Source of the DNA: Peronospora farinosa
Taxonomy: Eukaryota > Oomycota > Peronosporomycetes > Peronosporales > Peronosporaceae
Direction: 5' to 3'
NCBI GenBank assembly: GCA_947646735.1
Contig: CANTFK010000993.1
Location: 1-64,000, forward strand
DNA length: 64,000 nucleotides
A program made the translations under genes and the position numbers. A model generated the notes under the pieces. The model saw only the letters and a program-made list of their open reading frames with translations. It did not search any database and was not told the DNA's origin. Shown piece after piece: positions 43,088 to 53,596 of the stretch (positions are counted from its first letter, which is position 1; each line of letters begins with the position of its first letter).

Positions 43088-44690
43088 GTGGATGAATTTC
43101 ATCAGGCCTTGAAGGCTGGTGCTCTATCCGATATGGTGGTCATTCGACCTAACCTCAAGATGAACTCATCCTCGCTTGTCGATGAGACAGTCCTTGAAGA
43201 TACAAAAGCGGCACTAAGTGCACGTAGTGGGGCATCTATTCTTAAGGACCCTTCCGATCCCTACTATTCTTTAGTTAGGGAATTCCAGGACGTGGTGTGT
43301 CACGATCCACCGTCGGTTCTACCACCTGATAGGGGTGTACGTCATGAAATTGACTTGATTCCTGGAACCAAATACTGCGTAACACGGCAGTGGCCTTTAC
43401 CCAAAGAACAGTGTGACGTCATTGACGAGTTCTTTCGTGCAAAGCACGCGGCGGGCATGGTGCGTGAGAGTAAATCTCCGCACTCGACACCCACTTTCTG
43501 TGTTAAGAAACCAAATGGTAAATGGCGCATCGATTATGCTTATAATAAGCTCAATGCAGCCACGATACCTGCACAGACGCCAATACCTAGAAAGGATGTT
43601 CTTCAGAACAATATGGTCGGTTGTATCATGTACAATGCGCTTGACTTAGTCGATGGTCATTGCCAATTGCTTATGCGAGCTAGCGATATTTTTCTCACTG
43701 CTGTTAGTACTCCGAGCGGTATGCTCTGGAAGTGGTTGGTTATGCCCCAGGGGCTGTCAAATGCTCCGGCTACATTTAATTGTTTAGTGACGCAATTGTT
43801 TCGACCCCATCGAAATTATGCACAGACGTACTTTGATGACATTTTTGTCCATAGTCGTGCTGAACATGGACGGTCGGATACCGAGAACCATATTGTTCAT
43901 TTACGAGCGGTGCTCGAGTGCATGCGCTCTAATACGCTATATGCTGATGCATCTAAGTGCATCTTCGGAGCCGAAGAAATTGCCTTTTTAGGGTGCTTCA
44001 TTGGGAAGCGAGGCCTCAGAGCGGATCCCGCTAAGGTCAAAGCCATAGTCGATTGGCCTGTTCCACAGTCGCAGAAGGACTTGCGTAAATGGCTTGGCCT
44101 TGCCAATTACTTACACAAGTACAGCGAGAATTACGCTGATATGGCTCGGCCATTATCCAATCTCCTTAAAAAGGATGTGGAATGGTGTTGGCATGCCAAA
44201 CATGAGGATGCTTTTCAAGCGGTGAAGGCTAGCCTTCTTAATGCTCCCATTTTGGCTTTGCCGGATCCTGACCGACCGTTTAGCGTCGTCTGTGACGCGT
44301 CGGATTTTGCCATTGGCAGTGCTCTGTTACAGACAGATGATGAAGGCCGTGAGCGTGTGATCGCTTTTGAGTCCCGCCAGCTGAAAGCTACAGAAAGAAC
44401 TATCCCGTTCATGACAGAGAGCTACTTGCAATGAAGTATGCTCTAGTCACATTTAGAGTTCATCTGCTGGGCTCAAAGCCTTCTGTGATCTATACCGATC
44501 ATGCGTCGTTACGCACTGCGACTCAGTCGCCGCATCTCTCGCAGAGAATGGCCAGATGGCTGTCATTCTTTGCTGAATATAACTTCGAGGTAAAATATAA
44601 ACCGGGCAAGTAAAATGCTTTGGCTGATGCGTTGTCACGCAGACCTGACTATGAGCTTGCTCATATTACGACGTTGTAGTCTTCGATCAT
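43088..44690 (+). CDS. Element B reverse transcriptase and RNase H (frameshifted)
   Basis: The RT reads [32 protein letters not shown], the core [33 protein letters not shown] and the catalytic [10 protein letters not shown]. The first catalytic region is decayed ([14 protein letters not shown]). The RNase H domain begins [17 protein letters not shown] frameshift at 44430 moves on to [12 protein letters not shown] and [15 protein letters not shown], with stops at about 44612 (before [13 protein letters not shown]) and 44679. Confidence 0.88.
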
Positions 44691-44736
44691 TGATCTCATT
44701 CGATCGGCGTATGCTAAAGATGATCATTGTATAGCG

Positions 44737-45915
44737 TTGCTACATGCTCTTGGCAGTGATGAGTTTAAAGACTCGGACATAAAATTGTCGGCACGATTAC
44801 GTGCGAGCCTCCATCGATATTCCATCGATCAGGGGCTGTTGTACTATTGTACAGATGTGGCGGATCCTCATGACGAGGACCTGAAGTATCGTATCCTCTA
44901 TGAGGTACATGACACCGCCATCGGTGGTCATTTGGGTCGTGAAAAGACCTATGGGGCAGTATGCCAAAGTTATTGGTGGCCCAAATTATATAAATGGGTG
45001 AGCACCTATGTGCGTACGTGTGAAACGTGTCAACGGTTGAAACCCTCGCCCCATTCGGCAGAGCCGCTGGCTAGTTTGCCTAATCCCACTGGGTGCTGGG
45101 AGTCCATTAGTATGGACTTTGTGTTTGGCCTACCGAAGGATTTGCATGGCAACACGGGTATTGTGGCCTTTGTTGACCGTTTGAGCAAGATGACTCACTT
45201 AGCGGCTGTGCCTGACTCGATCGATGGTGAAGGTACACCGGAGCTGTTTATCGATCAAGTGTTTTGCCAACATGGCTTGCCAGTGGCAATTGTTTCTGAC
45301 CGTGATCCTCGTTTCACGAGTAAGTTTTGGAAGTCCGTCTTCCAGGTGCTGGGCACCCGTTTGGACATGTCCACAGCGGATCATCCGCAGACCGATGGTC
45401 AAACCGAACGCGTAAATCGCGTTGTTGAAGATATCATCCGCAGCGTTTGTGCTGAAACGCCTAAGCGATGGAGCTCTATGCTCCCTGTTGTTGAGTTTGC
45501 ACTCAATAACGCTGTGCACGCTTCTACCGGCTACACTCCGTTCTATGTGAATGGTCTCACACACCCACGCGTTCCGTTAACGCTACCACCGAGTGGTTCA
45601 GGTCTTGGTGGGGGAGAGGTTGCCGATCGGCTTGCTGATGTCAGCCCTAATACTGTTAAGAAACAGGTGAATACGTTTCTAGCAACGCGACTAAATGTCT
45701 TACGACATGTGCAAGACGCAATGGCTGATAGCCAAGACAAACAAAAAGAATATGCGGATGCTAAAGGCAGAAGTTGTATTGATTATTATGAGGTCGGAGA
45801 CCAAGTATTACTTAATGCTAAGAACCTAGCTACGAAAGTAGTGTCTGCTGTCTTTAAGACGAAGCTACGTCTACGCTTTATCGGACCCTTTACGGTCATT
45901 GCCAAGAAAGCCTAG
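44737..45915 (+). CDS. Element B integrase core
   Basis: The zinc-binding N terminus reads VHDTAIGGHLGREKTYGAV and later CETCQRLK (HHCC). The DDE core is intact to the eye: SMDFVFGLPK, SDRDPRFTSKFW, and ADHPQTDGQTERVNRVVEDI. The C-terminal part with LRLRFIGPFTVI (GPY/F module) ends at a stop at 45913, after which the tail continues in another frame. It would insert the cDNA into chromosomes. Confidence 0.9.
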   Translation: MLHALGSDEFKDSDIKLSARLRASLHRYSIDQGLLYYCTDVADPHDEDLKYRILYEVHDTAIGGHLGREKTYGAVCQSYWWPKLYKWVSTYVRTCETCQRLKPSPHSAEPLASLPNPTGCWESISMDFVFGLPKDLHGNTGIVAFVDRLSKMTHLAAVPDSIDGEGTPELFIDQVFCQHGLPVAIVSDRDPRFTSKFWKSVFQVLGTRLDMSTADHPQTDGQTERVNRVVEDIIRSVCAETPKRWSSMLPVVEFALNNAVHASTGYTPFYVNGLTHPRVPLTLPPSGSGLGGGEVADRLADVSPNTVKKQVNTFLATRLNVLRHVQDAMADSQDKQKEYADAKGRSCIDYYEVGDQVLLNAKNLATKVVSAVFKTKLRLRFIGPFTVIAKKA

Positions 45916-46435
45916 CGTATACGCGTACTTTGCCGCGCAAATTGCGTACACATCCCGGGTTCTACGTCGGCATGCTCAAACCATATCGGGATCCGTCCCA
46001 AATAAACACTACGGCGCTCGCGCCAAGTTCATCGGCATTGGCGCGGGACGGATCATCTGCACCAAAATTCAAGCTGACCCTCCACTCGGGTTCGGCTCTG
46101 TTCCAGCGACTCGAGGCGGGAGCTCATCGACTGCATCTCCTCACGGAGAGACTGCACCTCTTGAAGAAGCTCGGCATGAGCTTGTGCCGGTACACCGGCC
46201 TCCTCCTGCTTTGCTTGATGGACAGGGGAACCTCCAGTTCCATGTTGAACGTCTGTTGCAGAAACGTCGCCGCCATGGTCAAAACCAGTATCTGGTGAAG
46301 TGGCGGGGATATCCCGAGTCGTGGAACTCATGGGAGTTCGAGGTTCCCCTTCGGCAGGATTGCCCATACGCCGTGGACGTTTTTGAGCGTCGTGCGCAGG
46401 GCCAACCTGTTGGCGATGACGCTTCTCACCTGTAG
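45899..46435 (+). CDS. Element B integrase tail and chromodomain
   Basis: In a shifted frame the C-terminal tail continues. From about 46185 it reads VHRPPPALLDGQGNLQFHVE, then the chromodomain KRRRHGQNQYLVKWRGYPE, SWNSWEFEVPL. The aromatic residues expected to hold methyl-lysine (Tyr/Trp in YLVKWRGYP and W in SWNSW) are present. A 104-residue coiled-coil ORF lies antisense (46367-46053). Confidence 0.88.
   Translation: MPRKPSVYAYFAAQIAYTSRVLRRHAQTISGSVPNKHYGARAKFIGIGAGRIICTKIQADPPLGFGSVPATRGGSSSTASPHGETAPLEEARHELVPVHRPPPALLDGQGNLQFHVERLLQKRRRHGQNQYLVKWRGYPESWNSWEFEVPLRQDCPYAVDVFERRAQGQPVGDDASHL
46053..46367 (-). CDS. Antisense coiled-coil ORF in element B
   Basis: 104 residues. The C-terminal half AELLQEVQSLREEMQSMSS followed by RLESLEQSRTRVEGQLE is the same sequence as the plus-strand ORF at 4744-5052, where the chromodomain fragment is inverted. 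Heptad-like hydrophobic spacing suggests a coiled coil. No sign of a promoter or start context was found, so the call rests only on the open frame being present twice. Confidence 0.3.
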   Translation of the reverse strand: MGNPAEGEPRTPMSSTTRDIPATSPDTGFDHGGDVSATDVQHGTGGSPVHQAKQEEAGVPAQAHAELLQEVQSLREEMQSMSSRLESLEQSRTRVEGQLEFWCR

Positions 46436-46439
46436 AGGT

Positions 46440-47013
46440 GACAGTTATGATTTCTCACAAATTATTTTGTATACAAATAAATGTTAATTGCGCTAAATTA
46501 AGTGTGTTTAGCGAGAACGAAAGGATTGAGACACTGATATTTATTGCTCACTAGATGGTTGGAACCATGCCTGCATCATGGTCTCACAAAGGAGGAGCAT
46601 ACAACTGCGGCTGAGACCAAGTAATTGGATGGATATGCAGCATATGTGATGTACAGGTATAGGGTGCATATCTTATGGGATAAAACAATTCTGGAGGCGT
46701 GCTACTTCGCAACTAGCTACGGAAGTACTTAAGACCTGTCGCTTGGATGAGACACACCATATGTCACACATCTTGTGTATATGCACTAAGTGTATTCACA
46801 TTAAGGGCTAGACGTCATCAAATGACGTCAGTCAATTACGTCATCAAGCGAGCTTAAATATATGCTCGCACGTTGGAATATGATTTTAGATATGACATCT
46901 AATCATTCCATATTAATCGTCTTTAACATTTATATTTAATAATTTTCAGCAACAAAAATAGTCAGCTGAGCTTCAAGCTGCAGATCAGCAACGTAACATC
47001 CGTAGATGTTACA
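46440..47013 (+). repeat. Partial LTR-like sequence and a 46-bp gag scrap
   Basis: The segment 46800-46950 resembles the U3 part of the element C LTR (shared order: GACGTCAT motifs, AGCGAGCTTAAATATAT versus AGCGAACTTGAATATAT, then GCTCGCACGT versus GCTTGCACGT). A perfect palindrome GACGTCATCAAATGACGTC lies at 46811-46829. At 46968-47013 a scrap of A/B-family gag (the segment before the zinc knuckle, compare 41576-41630) runs straight into the element C LTR. Confidence 0.6.
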
Positions 47014-47614
47014 TGTAACGGGCTGAAAGTTACACGATTCGTTAAGTATCGAATACTTAATGAGCAGGTTAAATGGGTACAAGGTACCTTAGGCCTGCCA
47101 CTTGGGTGTGGCACATCAATGTGACCCACCCTCGTGAATGTGATATCCATGGATGGATTCACATTCAACGAGGATGACGCCAGATGGGACTGGGCGTCAT
47201 GGTGACGCTTCAAAAGGACGTCATTAGCGAACTTGAATATATTTTAAGCTTGCACGTAAGGATACGTTTCTAAAGAGACGCGTATCCAATCTTTGCATAA
47301 TTAGCCAATTAGTAGTTAAACTTATATTTAGTTAAAATCTATTGAATATAGATCAGTCTTGAATCTACTAAACATCGCACACTGCGCACGAAAAGCTGTA
47401 TAAGCTTCTGCGTGTCGTAAGTGTAGCTCTTGTCTTAGTTTTTCGCTGCGTGATTCGCTTCAAAGCGACCGGCAACGGTTGGTACTGCGCTTTAGCGACC
47501 GACCAACAACACCACCACCGCTCGCGAAGGTAAGACGGTATAACCGCTTCCTCGCGCTGCTTGAAGGTGTGCCCGCGTAGTACGCGGCAGCGTCTTTTGA
47601 AGTGCCCGTCTACA
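47014..47614 (+). repeat. 5' LTR of element C
   Basis: It starts TGTAACGGGCTGAAAGTTAC and ends GCCCGTCTACA, 601 bp. Inside are an imperfect inverted repeat (CCTCGTGAATGTGA with TCACATTCAACGAGG, 47131-47173), an ATGACGCC-GGCGTCAT inverted pair (47174-47181 and 47193-47200) and another GACGTCAT at 47217. A TATA-like GAATATATTTTA lies at about 47235, a possible core promoter. Confidence 0.75.
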
Positions 47615-47674
47615 CTTGGTAGCACTAGTAGTCCTTCCCACGACCCGTCTCTCTGAGCGTGCGTGTGGATACGA

Positions 47675-48757
47675 ATGTCCGTTAACGTGAATTGGGGTGA
47701 TTTTCCTCACCTCTCCGAACATCATAGAGAGGTGGCAGAGCACTTGATGCAGGGACTTGGTGAACAAGCTTTGGCAAACCTCTTGCATTGTCCTCCTAAG
47801 TAACATGTTGCTCAGTTGAATCAATTCGAGGCGTTTGTGCTCGGACAGCGTAGAAACGCGTCCGAGGTAAACAGCCAAGCCACGGCTGAGTCCGTCAATA
47901 AGATTCAGGATGAGCTTTTGCGTGAGCAAGTTCGTAATGAGGCGCTCAACAGAACTGTTGAGACGCTCTCGGTCCGGTCTAATCAGCCAAGACCCATTCG
48001 GATGCACCCTCCGAAGTTTAATGGGACTGCCCCACAAACGATTGTCCACCGGCTTTTAGCCGTGGAGCAATGCGGTATGACGCAGCTCATCGAAGACGAC
48101 ACCAGAATGGTGTCGTATGCCATGTCAAATTTGCGTGGCAAAGCGTCAGAGTGGGCTTACTATGCGCTTAAGGCAAACGCTGATGCGTTTCCATCATGGA
48201 CGATCTTTATGTCAAAGATTCGTGCCATGTATCAGCCGTCTAACAACGAAGTGTTGCTTATGGCGCGCTTTTTTCGAGCACGACAGGCGAAACGCTCTCT
48301 GCAAGAGTATGTGCAGAAGACGCGTTCGCTGTCTGCGTCCATTAATGTGGGTCCGATAGCGAAACGTATCAAAGTGCCTACGTTCATGAACGGACTACGG
48401 CAAGGCCCATCGCGTCAGGCCCTTTTCATAAAGGTGCCAAAGACGATGGAAGAGACAATAGAAATTGCCATGGCTGACGACCAATCCTACAACAGTACCT
48501 CGGCGACAGCTTTTTATAGCCGTCGGCCGAGAGGTCGGATGCCACTTTCAATGGAGTTAGGCAATGCAGACGTGGTCTGCTACAAGTGCGGCAAGCGCGG
48601 CCATATGATGGCTCGCTGCTATGCCAGACTTGCTGCTGGTGCTAAGGCAGCCAGCAAGAAGGCTCCCTACCCAAATGGAGGTGCGAAAAACCAGCGTACA
48701 CGACGCACGGGTTCAGCACCTGCCCAAGATGAATCGGGAAATGTGGGAGCGCAGTAG
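47675..48757 (+). pseudogene. Element C gag with one nonsense codon
   Basis: The frame starts at ATG 47675 (MSVNVNWGDFPHLSEHH). It is interrupted only by TAA at 47801 and otherwise runs open to 48757. Capsid-like block RGKASEWAYYALKANA, then MARFFRARQAKRSLQEYVQK. The zinc knuckle CYKCGKRGHMMARC near residue 305 is a perfect CCHC. It would bind and package the element RNA. Confidence 0.88.
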
Positions 48758-48798
48758 GGGCGGGATGCCCTACTGTCGCGGTCTCTGAAGCTACCCCT

Positions 48799-49893
48799 AT
48801 GCTCAGAGTTATCGAACAAATGGGTAGCATAGTCCCTGAGGTTCCAAAAGGTCGGATCTCAACTCTTTTGGTATATAGCGCTCAAGTACGAGGCTATGAC
48901 CAAGTGATGACCCTTCTCGTGGATTTGGGTGCATCACAAAACTTTGTGAAACTCGCGGCTCTGAAAAAGAGTCCGACGAGTTATGAGTCGCTTTGCCAGG
49001 ATGGCAAGCAAGAAGAGGCGATCGTTCGTGTAGCGAACGGCGCGCTCGTAAAATCAGAGGAAGTTCAAATTGAACTCGCCTTCAGTTTCAGTGACTTCTC
49101 TTGTAAAGAGAAGCTCACAGTGCTAGGTATGGAGAGTCCGTATGACCTCATCCTAGGCATGCCTTGGTTGGCTAAACACCAACCATGGATAGACTGGCGT
49201 ACATGCACAGTCGCTAGCTCTACGCAGGACACAGGAAAGGATGTGCTCTTGCGAGAGGCTTATGTCGTTGATGCTGTGTCCAGCACAATCGAGGGCGCGA
49301 TGACGGTATGTCAATTGGCACCAGGTACTACCCAGCTCGTTGAGCCTGGAGTAGTTGGAAGTGTCCTGGCAGAAAGCCAGGTGACACAAATTCCTACCCA
49401 GCTCTAGGAGACTTGTGTAGTGAATGGGACGATGACAGGTAGTCATGCGTCCAATAGTCCTGCACAGAGCCGAGAGCCTATGGCAGTTGATGGTGGGCGG
49501 ACAGGAAGCCAAGCGCCACAATAACCGGCACAGAGCCATGAGCCTGGTGCGGTTGGAAGGAGTGCGTTGGCTAATACAGCAACGATACCTTCTTCCAGGT
49601 CAAAGGTCGTGGTGACTCGAAGAACGAGCATCAGACGTATTGAGACGATCAAAGGCACGTCGAAACGAGTGACCCTTGGATCAGTCTCGGTCCAAGAAGA
49701 CGGACCTACGAACGAGTTGTTCGAGGTCGGCGAAGACAAGATACTGGAGGCATCCTCAGTTGAGGTGCTCCAACTTGTCTTGGCATCTGCCGAGGAGATA
49801 ATAAATCTCTCGGAGATGACGTGGGATCTGTTCCTGTCCGAACTAAAGGAAGGAAAGATCCACGAGATTGTAATGGGGCAATCTATTACATAA
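48799..49893 (+). pseudogene. Element C protease and linker
   Basis: Protease region LLVDLGASQNFVKLAAL: the catalytic DSGA has become DLGA (TCG to TTG would explain it), so it is probably dead. The second block DLILGMPWLAKHQPWIDW is kept. Stops at about 49405 (TAG) and 49520 (TAA) interrupt the linker, which goes on in frame to EMTWDLFLSELKEGKIHEI before the end at 49893. The last part matches the segment just ahead of RT in element D (LTWKDFLHDLKAGDIEQ). Confidence 0.8.
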
Positions 49894-50189
49894 GTAGTTA
49901 TAGAAATTACATACATTATTACATACTTAGGCATAGGGCAGTTTTCGATTAGCGGATACTTCGCGTCATTTTATTTTTGGTTTATTATTGGGGTGCCAGA
50001 CCCAATAATTTACCAATACTAAATTGACTTCCATATTGAGTGGATCCCATGAGCTAGGGAACATATTCGCACTTACTGCGAATTAAAACAATAACAAAAA
50101 TAAAACAGAGTTGTATTTACGAGCTAATTGAGAGCGCTTCTTCAACGCCTTTTTAGTGTAAGACGGTAACGAATACTTAGCCCGTTACA
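49894..50189 (+). repeat. LTR end of element D (5'-truncated)
   Basis: The 3' end reads GAATACTTAGCCCGTTACA. AGCCCGTTACA is the exact inverse of the TGTAACGGGCT that starts the element C LTR, as expected of LTR terminal inverted repeats in this family. A primer-binding-like TGATAGCAC follows at 50192. No TGTAACGGG start is found to the left, so the LTR is incomplete. Confidence 0.65.
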
Positions 50190-50414
50190 CCTGATAGCAC
50201 TTTCGTAGTCCTTCCAATAACCAGATTCGAGATGAACATGGACGAGTCTTCGGTGGCTCCAACGGTCTCGCTGGAGTATTCTGACTTCTTACATCTCACC
50301 TCGATGTAGTGGCAAGCACTACACCGCCTCGCGGCGGTGTCTGGTGAAACTATCGTGACGTAGCTGCTGATCACAGCGAAGTCAGATGCTCAACGTGCCG
50401 CCATCTAAGCCTTT

Positions 50415-51275
50415 ATGGTGCGCGAGCTCGCCGTAGCGAATCGGTGAGTATTGAAGCTCTCGCGCACTTTGCACCATGACGCTATCAAGATGGAGACGTC
50501 AACATACTCCGGCGATGGTCCGGATCGTCTCCATCTTAATCTCTTGGATCGTGAAGTTGATATTGCGATAGCGTCAAGGTTGATTGACGCTCCGACGACC
50601 AAGGTTTATCTTCTGCTGTCTCGGCTTGTTGGCAAAGCCAAGGAATGGGCTCTCGGGAAGCTCGTCGTAGATGAGTCGGCGTTCCCCACGCTGGACGATA
50701 TCCAGCGTGACTTACGACTGGCTTTCGAGCCTCCTCAAGATGAATCTCGCATGCGTGCAGATTTCTTCTTACTCCGACAGGGCAATCTGTCAATGCGTGA
50801 CTACGTGCAGAAGACACGTCATCTTGCTTCGTGCATTACCACGCAGACAATTGACATGGCTTCACAAGTTCATGTCTTTATTTTTGGTATGCAAGAGGGC
50901 ATGACGCGTTACTGCCTCACACGTGCTGAGCCAAAGTCCCTCGAGGAGGCATTTGCCCTCGCGCTTCGTGAGGATTACACTGTTGCGCCGTCGTGCCTGC
51001 ACGCAGCGTCAAAACATCTGTGGACGTCTGGCCCAGAGCCAATGGAACTAGATCCTATCGTGGTCGCGGCAAATCATTAGTCCGCGACATTTGCAATCAC
51101 AACACGAACAACTGTCTTCGTTGTGGCAAGACAGGCCATCGTGCGGCTGTCTGTCGAGCACCAGCGCTAGTGATTATGAACACAGCTGTCTCACGAGGAG
51201 ATGATGTGTCGTCGGTGGTTCCGCCAAAAAGCGACAGTTCCAGTAGGCGCGGGGCGCTCTACTGGCAGGAATGAA
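50415..51275 (+). pseudogene. Element D gag
   Basis: The likely start MVRELAVANR at 50415 is followed by TGA at 50445, then the same frame is open 50451-51080: [52 protein letters not shown] frameshift near 51050 leads to the zinc knuckle CLRCGKTGHRAAVC (51117-51158). Confidence 0.85.
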
Positions 51276-51775
51276 GCCCCGAGTACTCAAGTGAAAGCTC
51301 GGGATCCTAGCCCCAAAGTGATTTATACTCACTTCAATGCCACCACCATGCGCATTGACTCGAGACTGATTATTATTAGTCTCATCGTTGCTGGAGTGAA
51401 GCGACCACTCCGAGCGTTGTTGGATTATGGTGCTTCCAAAAACTTCTTTCGTGCATCCTTTTTGTCCCTTCTCCCGTCGAATGTCACGGTTCGAGAAGTT
51501 TCAGGTGACATCGTTGTCAAACTTTCCGATGGACAACCAAAACGTGTTCCGCGTAAAACAGTGGTTTTACCGTACACTTTCGACGGTTTCTAGATTAATT
51601 ACGAATTTTTGGTGTACGAGATGAATTATGCATTTGATTGTATACTTGGGATACCGTGGCTGTCACGGTATCAGCCGAAGATAGATTGGCTATCTCGGTC
51701 CGTCAAACGACGAAGCGGATATGACGTCAGTGAAGTGTTCATTCATTTGTTGGTCGCGTCATTCGTTTGGCCTCA
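51201..51775 (+). pseudogene. Element D protease
   Basis: RALLDYGASKNFF is the active-site region; DSGA is changed to DYGA, so catalysis is unlikely. TAG at 51591 and a continuation in the same frame family reach FDCILGIPWLSRYQPKIDW (51630-51690). Confidence 0.78.
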
Positions 51776-51878
51776 CGTCAGGGTCTTGAACGAACTTGCC
51801 ACGAATGGTAGTCAACACAGAGAGAGCGATGTCCCTCTGTGCGCGGTATGTTCCGTTACACCGATGGAGCCACAGAAC

Positions 51879-52112
51879 GAGGCGGTCGAACAGCGGTTCC
51901 CGCACACACAGACATCGGTCGTATATGAGTTCCTGATTCTCACCGAGGCGGTCGAGCAGGGGCTCCCACATACGAGCACATGGGACGAGCAGAGGCTCCC
52001 GATCAATTTCGTGGCGGTCGAGTAGGGGCTTCCGCGAACAAACACATCGGACGGGCAGAGGCTATCGATCAAAATTGAGGCGGTCGAGCAGGGGCTCCCG
52101 CCTTTGATTGAC
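51879..52112 (+). repeat. 66-bp coding tandem repeat in the element D linker
   Basis: Units start at 51879, 51945, 52011 and 52077 (partial). Each encodes 22 residues of the type EAVEQGLPHTSTWDEQRLPI. Unit 3 has GAGTAG where the others have GAGCAG or GAACAG, making a stop. The same repeat is present inverted at about 54600-54740. Confidence 0.85.
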
Positions 52113-52318
52113 GAGAATGGGCGGACTCTGGATCCGCACGAGACCGACGTGGTGGAGACAGAGCTCCCACGTATAGAGGGAGGTACATCATTCTCTTGTG
52201 ATAGCGACGTGCCAGTCTCGAGCAGGGGCGCGAGACGCAAGATAAACGCAAGAAAGGAGCATGCCGATCACCGAGAATACGACATTCACGTCCAAAAGCT
52301 GATACAGCTGATTACGTA

Positions 52319-53417
52319 GTGACGAAATCCGTATGCGCGCTTGAATATGTGGAGGGATCTCCACATCGCGGCCGCTACATTGAGGTAGCGAGTCTACCGT
52401 GCACTGCTGCAGATATCACATCTCTGCCACACCTTACATGGAAAGACTTCCTTCATGACCTCAAGGCCGGCGACATCGAGCAAGTGTGCATCGTTTCAGC
52501 CGCCGAAACAGCCAGTGAAAAAGTTCTGGAGGCTCTCCCAAAGAGTGCCGAGCCCAAATCAGCGCGCGAAACGCGCTTCACGGCACAGTCTAGGGATGCT
52601 CTTCGTGCTTCGGGAAACACTGTCTACGACATCGCCCGTGAGTACGCCGATATTTTCCCGGAGAAAATTCCTGCTGAGCTTCCAGCCGATCGTGGTGTGC
52701 GGCACAAGATAGATTTCGTGCCAGGATCAAAGTATTGCGTGACACGGTAATGGCCGTTACCGCGTGATCAAGTCATCGCTATTGATGAATTCTTCGAGGG
52801 TCGCCGCAAGGCTGGCCATGTCCGCGAGAGTATCTTGCCACATTCGAGCCCGACTTTCTGTGTGAAGTGAGGCCACCGGCGGTTGGCGCATTGTGAACGC
52901 CTTCAAAAAGCTGAATGACGCCACGATCCCGGCACAAACGCCTATTCCTCGAAAAGACATGATGTTGAATACCATGTACAGGTGAATACCATGTACAGTA
53001 GCGAAAGTGACAGATGGTTTCTATCAGATCCTCATGAGAGACAGTGACATTCCGTTCACTGCGGTCAGCATCCCAAGCGGGATGCTTTGGGAGTGGTTAG
53101 TCATGCCACATGGTCTTAAGAACGCTCCAGCTACGTTCAATCGGATGGTGACACAAGTACTTCGTCCACTTCGCGACTTTGCTCCAAGCTACTTTGACGA
53201 CATTTTTGTTCACAGCCGCGCTGAGCAAAAGCTCAGCGCTACGGAGGTACACCTTCGACACATGAAGCAGGTGTTTCAAGTTATGCGCGAGAATAAATGG
53301 TATGTGAACTTGAAGAAATGTGTCTTCTGCGCTCCCGAGATTCCAGTACTCGGTTGCTACGTCAGCAAGGAAGGTGTCCGCGCTGATCCTGAGAAGATCT
53401 CATCGATCTGTTCCTGA
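52319..53417 (+). pseudogene. Element D reverse transcriptase
   Basis: Pre-RT segment LTWKDFLHDLKAGDIEQ, then ADRGVRHKIDFVPGSKYCVT with TAA at 52748. After more lesions the frame 53007-53417 gives DGFYQILMRDSDIPFTAVS, WLVMPHGLKNAPATFNRMV and the catalytic [11 protein letters not shown] tandem repeat of GAATACCATGTACAG (52967-52998) has disrupted the first catalytic-aspartate region. Confidence 0.85.
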
Positions 53418-53596
53418 CCAACGCCCAGGAACCAAACTGAATTACGTTAATGGCTCGGTCTGGCGAATTACTTGCATAAGTATATGAAGAATTATGCTGA
53501 GCTAATTCAGTTATTATCGACTTTGCTCAAGAAAGACGCAATATGGTTATGAAAGGCAGAACAGCAATCTGCATTTGACTTCGCGAAGAAGAGAGC

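Larger units (their letters stand above)
40067..46435 (+). mobile_element. Element B: Ty3/Gypsy chromovirus copy
   Basis: The order is LTR, primer-binding site, gag, protease, repeat linker, RT-RNase H, integrase, chromodomain. It is the most complete copy here, yet it has several frameshifts and stops, and no matching 3' LTR follows 46435. It is therefore a defective, 3'-truncated or rearranged copy. Same family as element A in inverted orientation. Confidence 0.92.
47014..49893 (+). mobile_element. Element C: truncated Gypsy element (LTR, gag, protease)
   Basis: An LTR with a primer-binding-like TGGTAGCAC at 47617, a gag frame with one internal stop, a protease and a linker. It ends near 49893, before any reverse transcriptase, where sequence of element D begins. 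It is inserted in, or joined to, a gag scrap of the A/B family. Confidence 0.88.
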
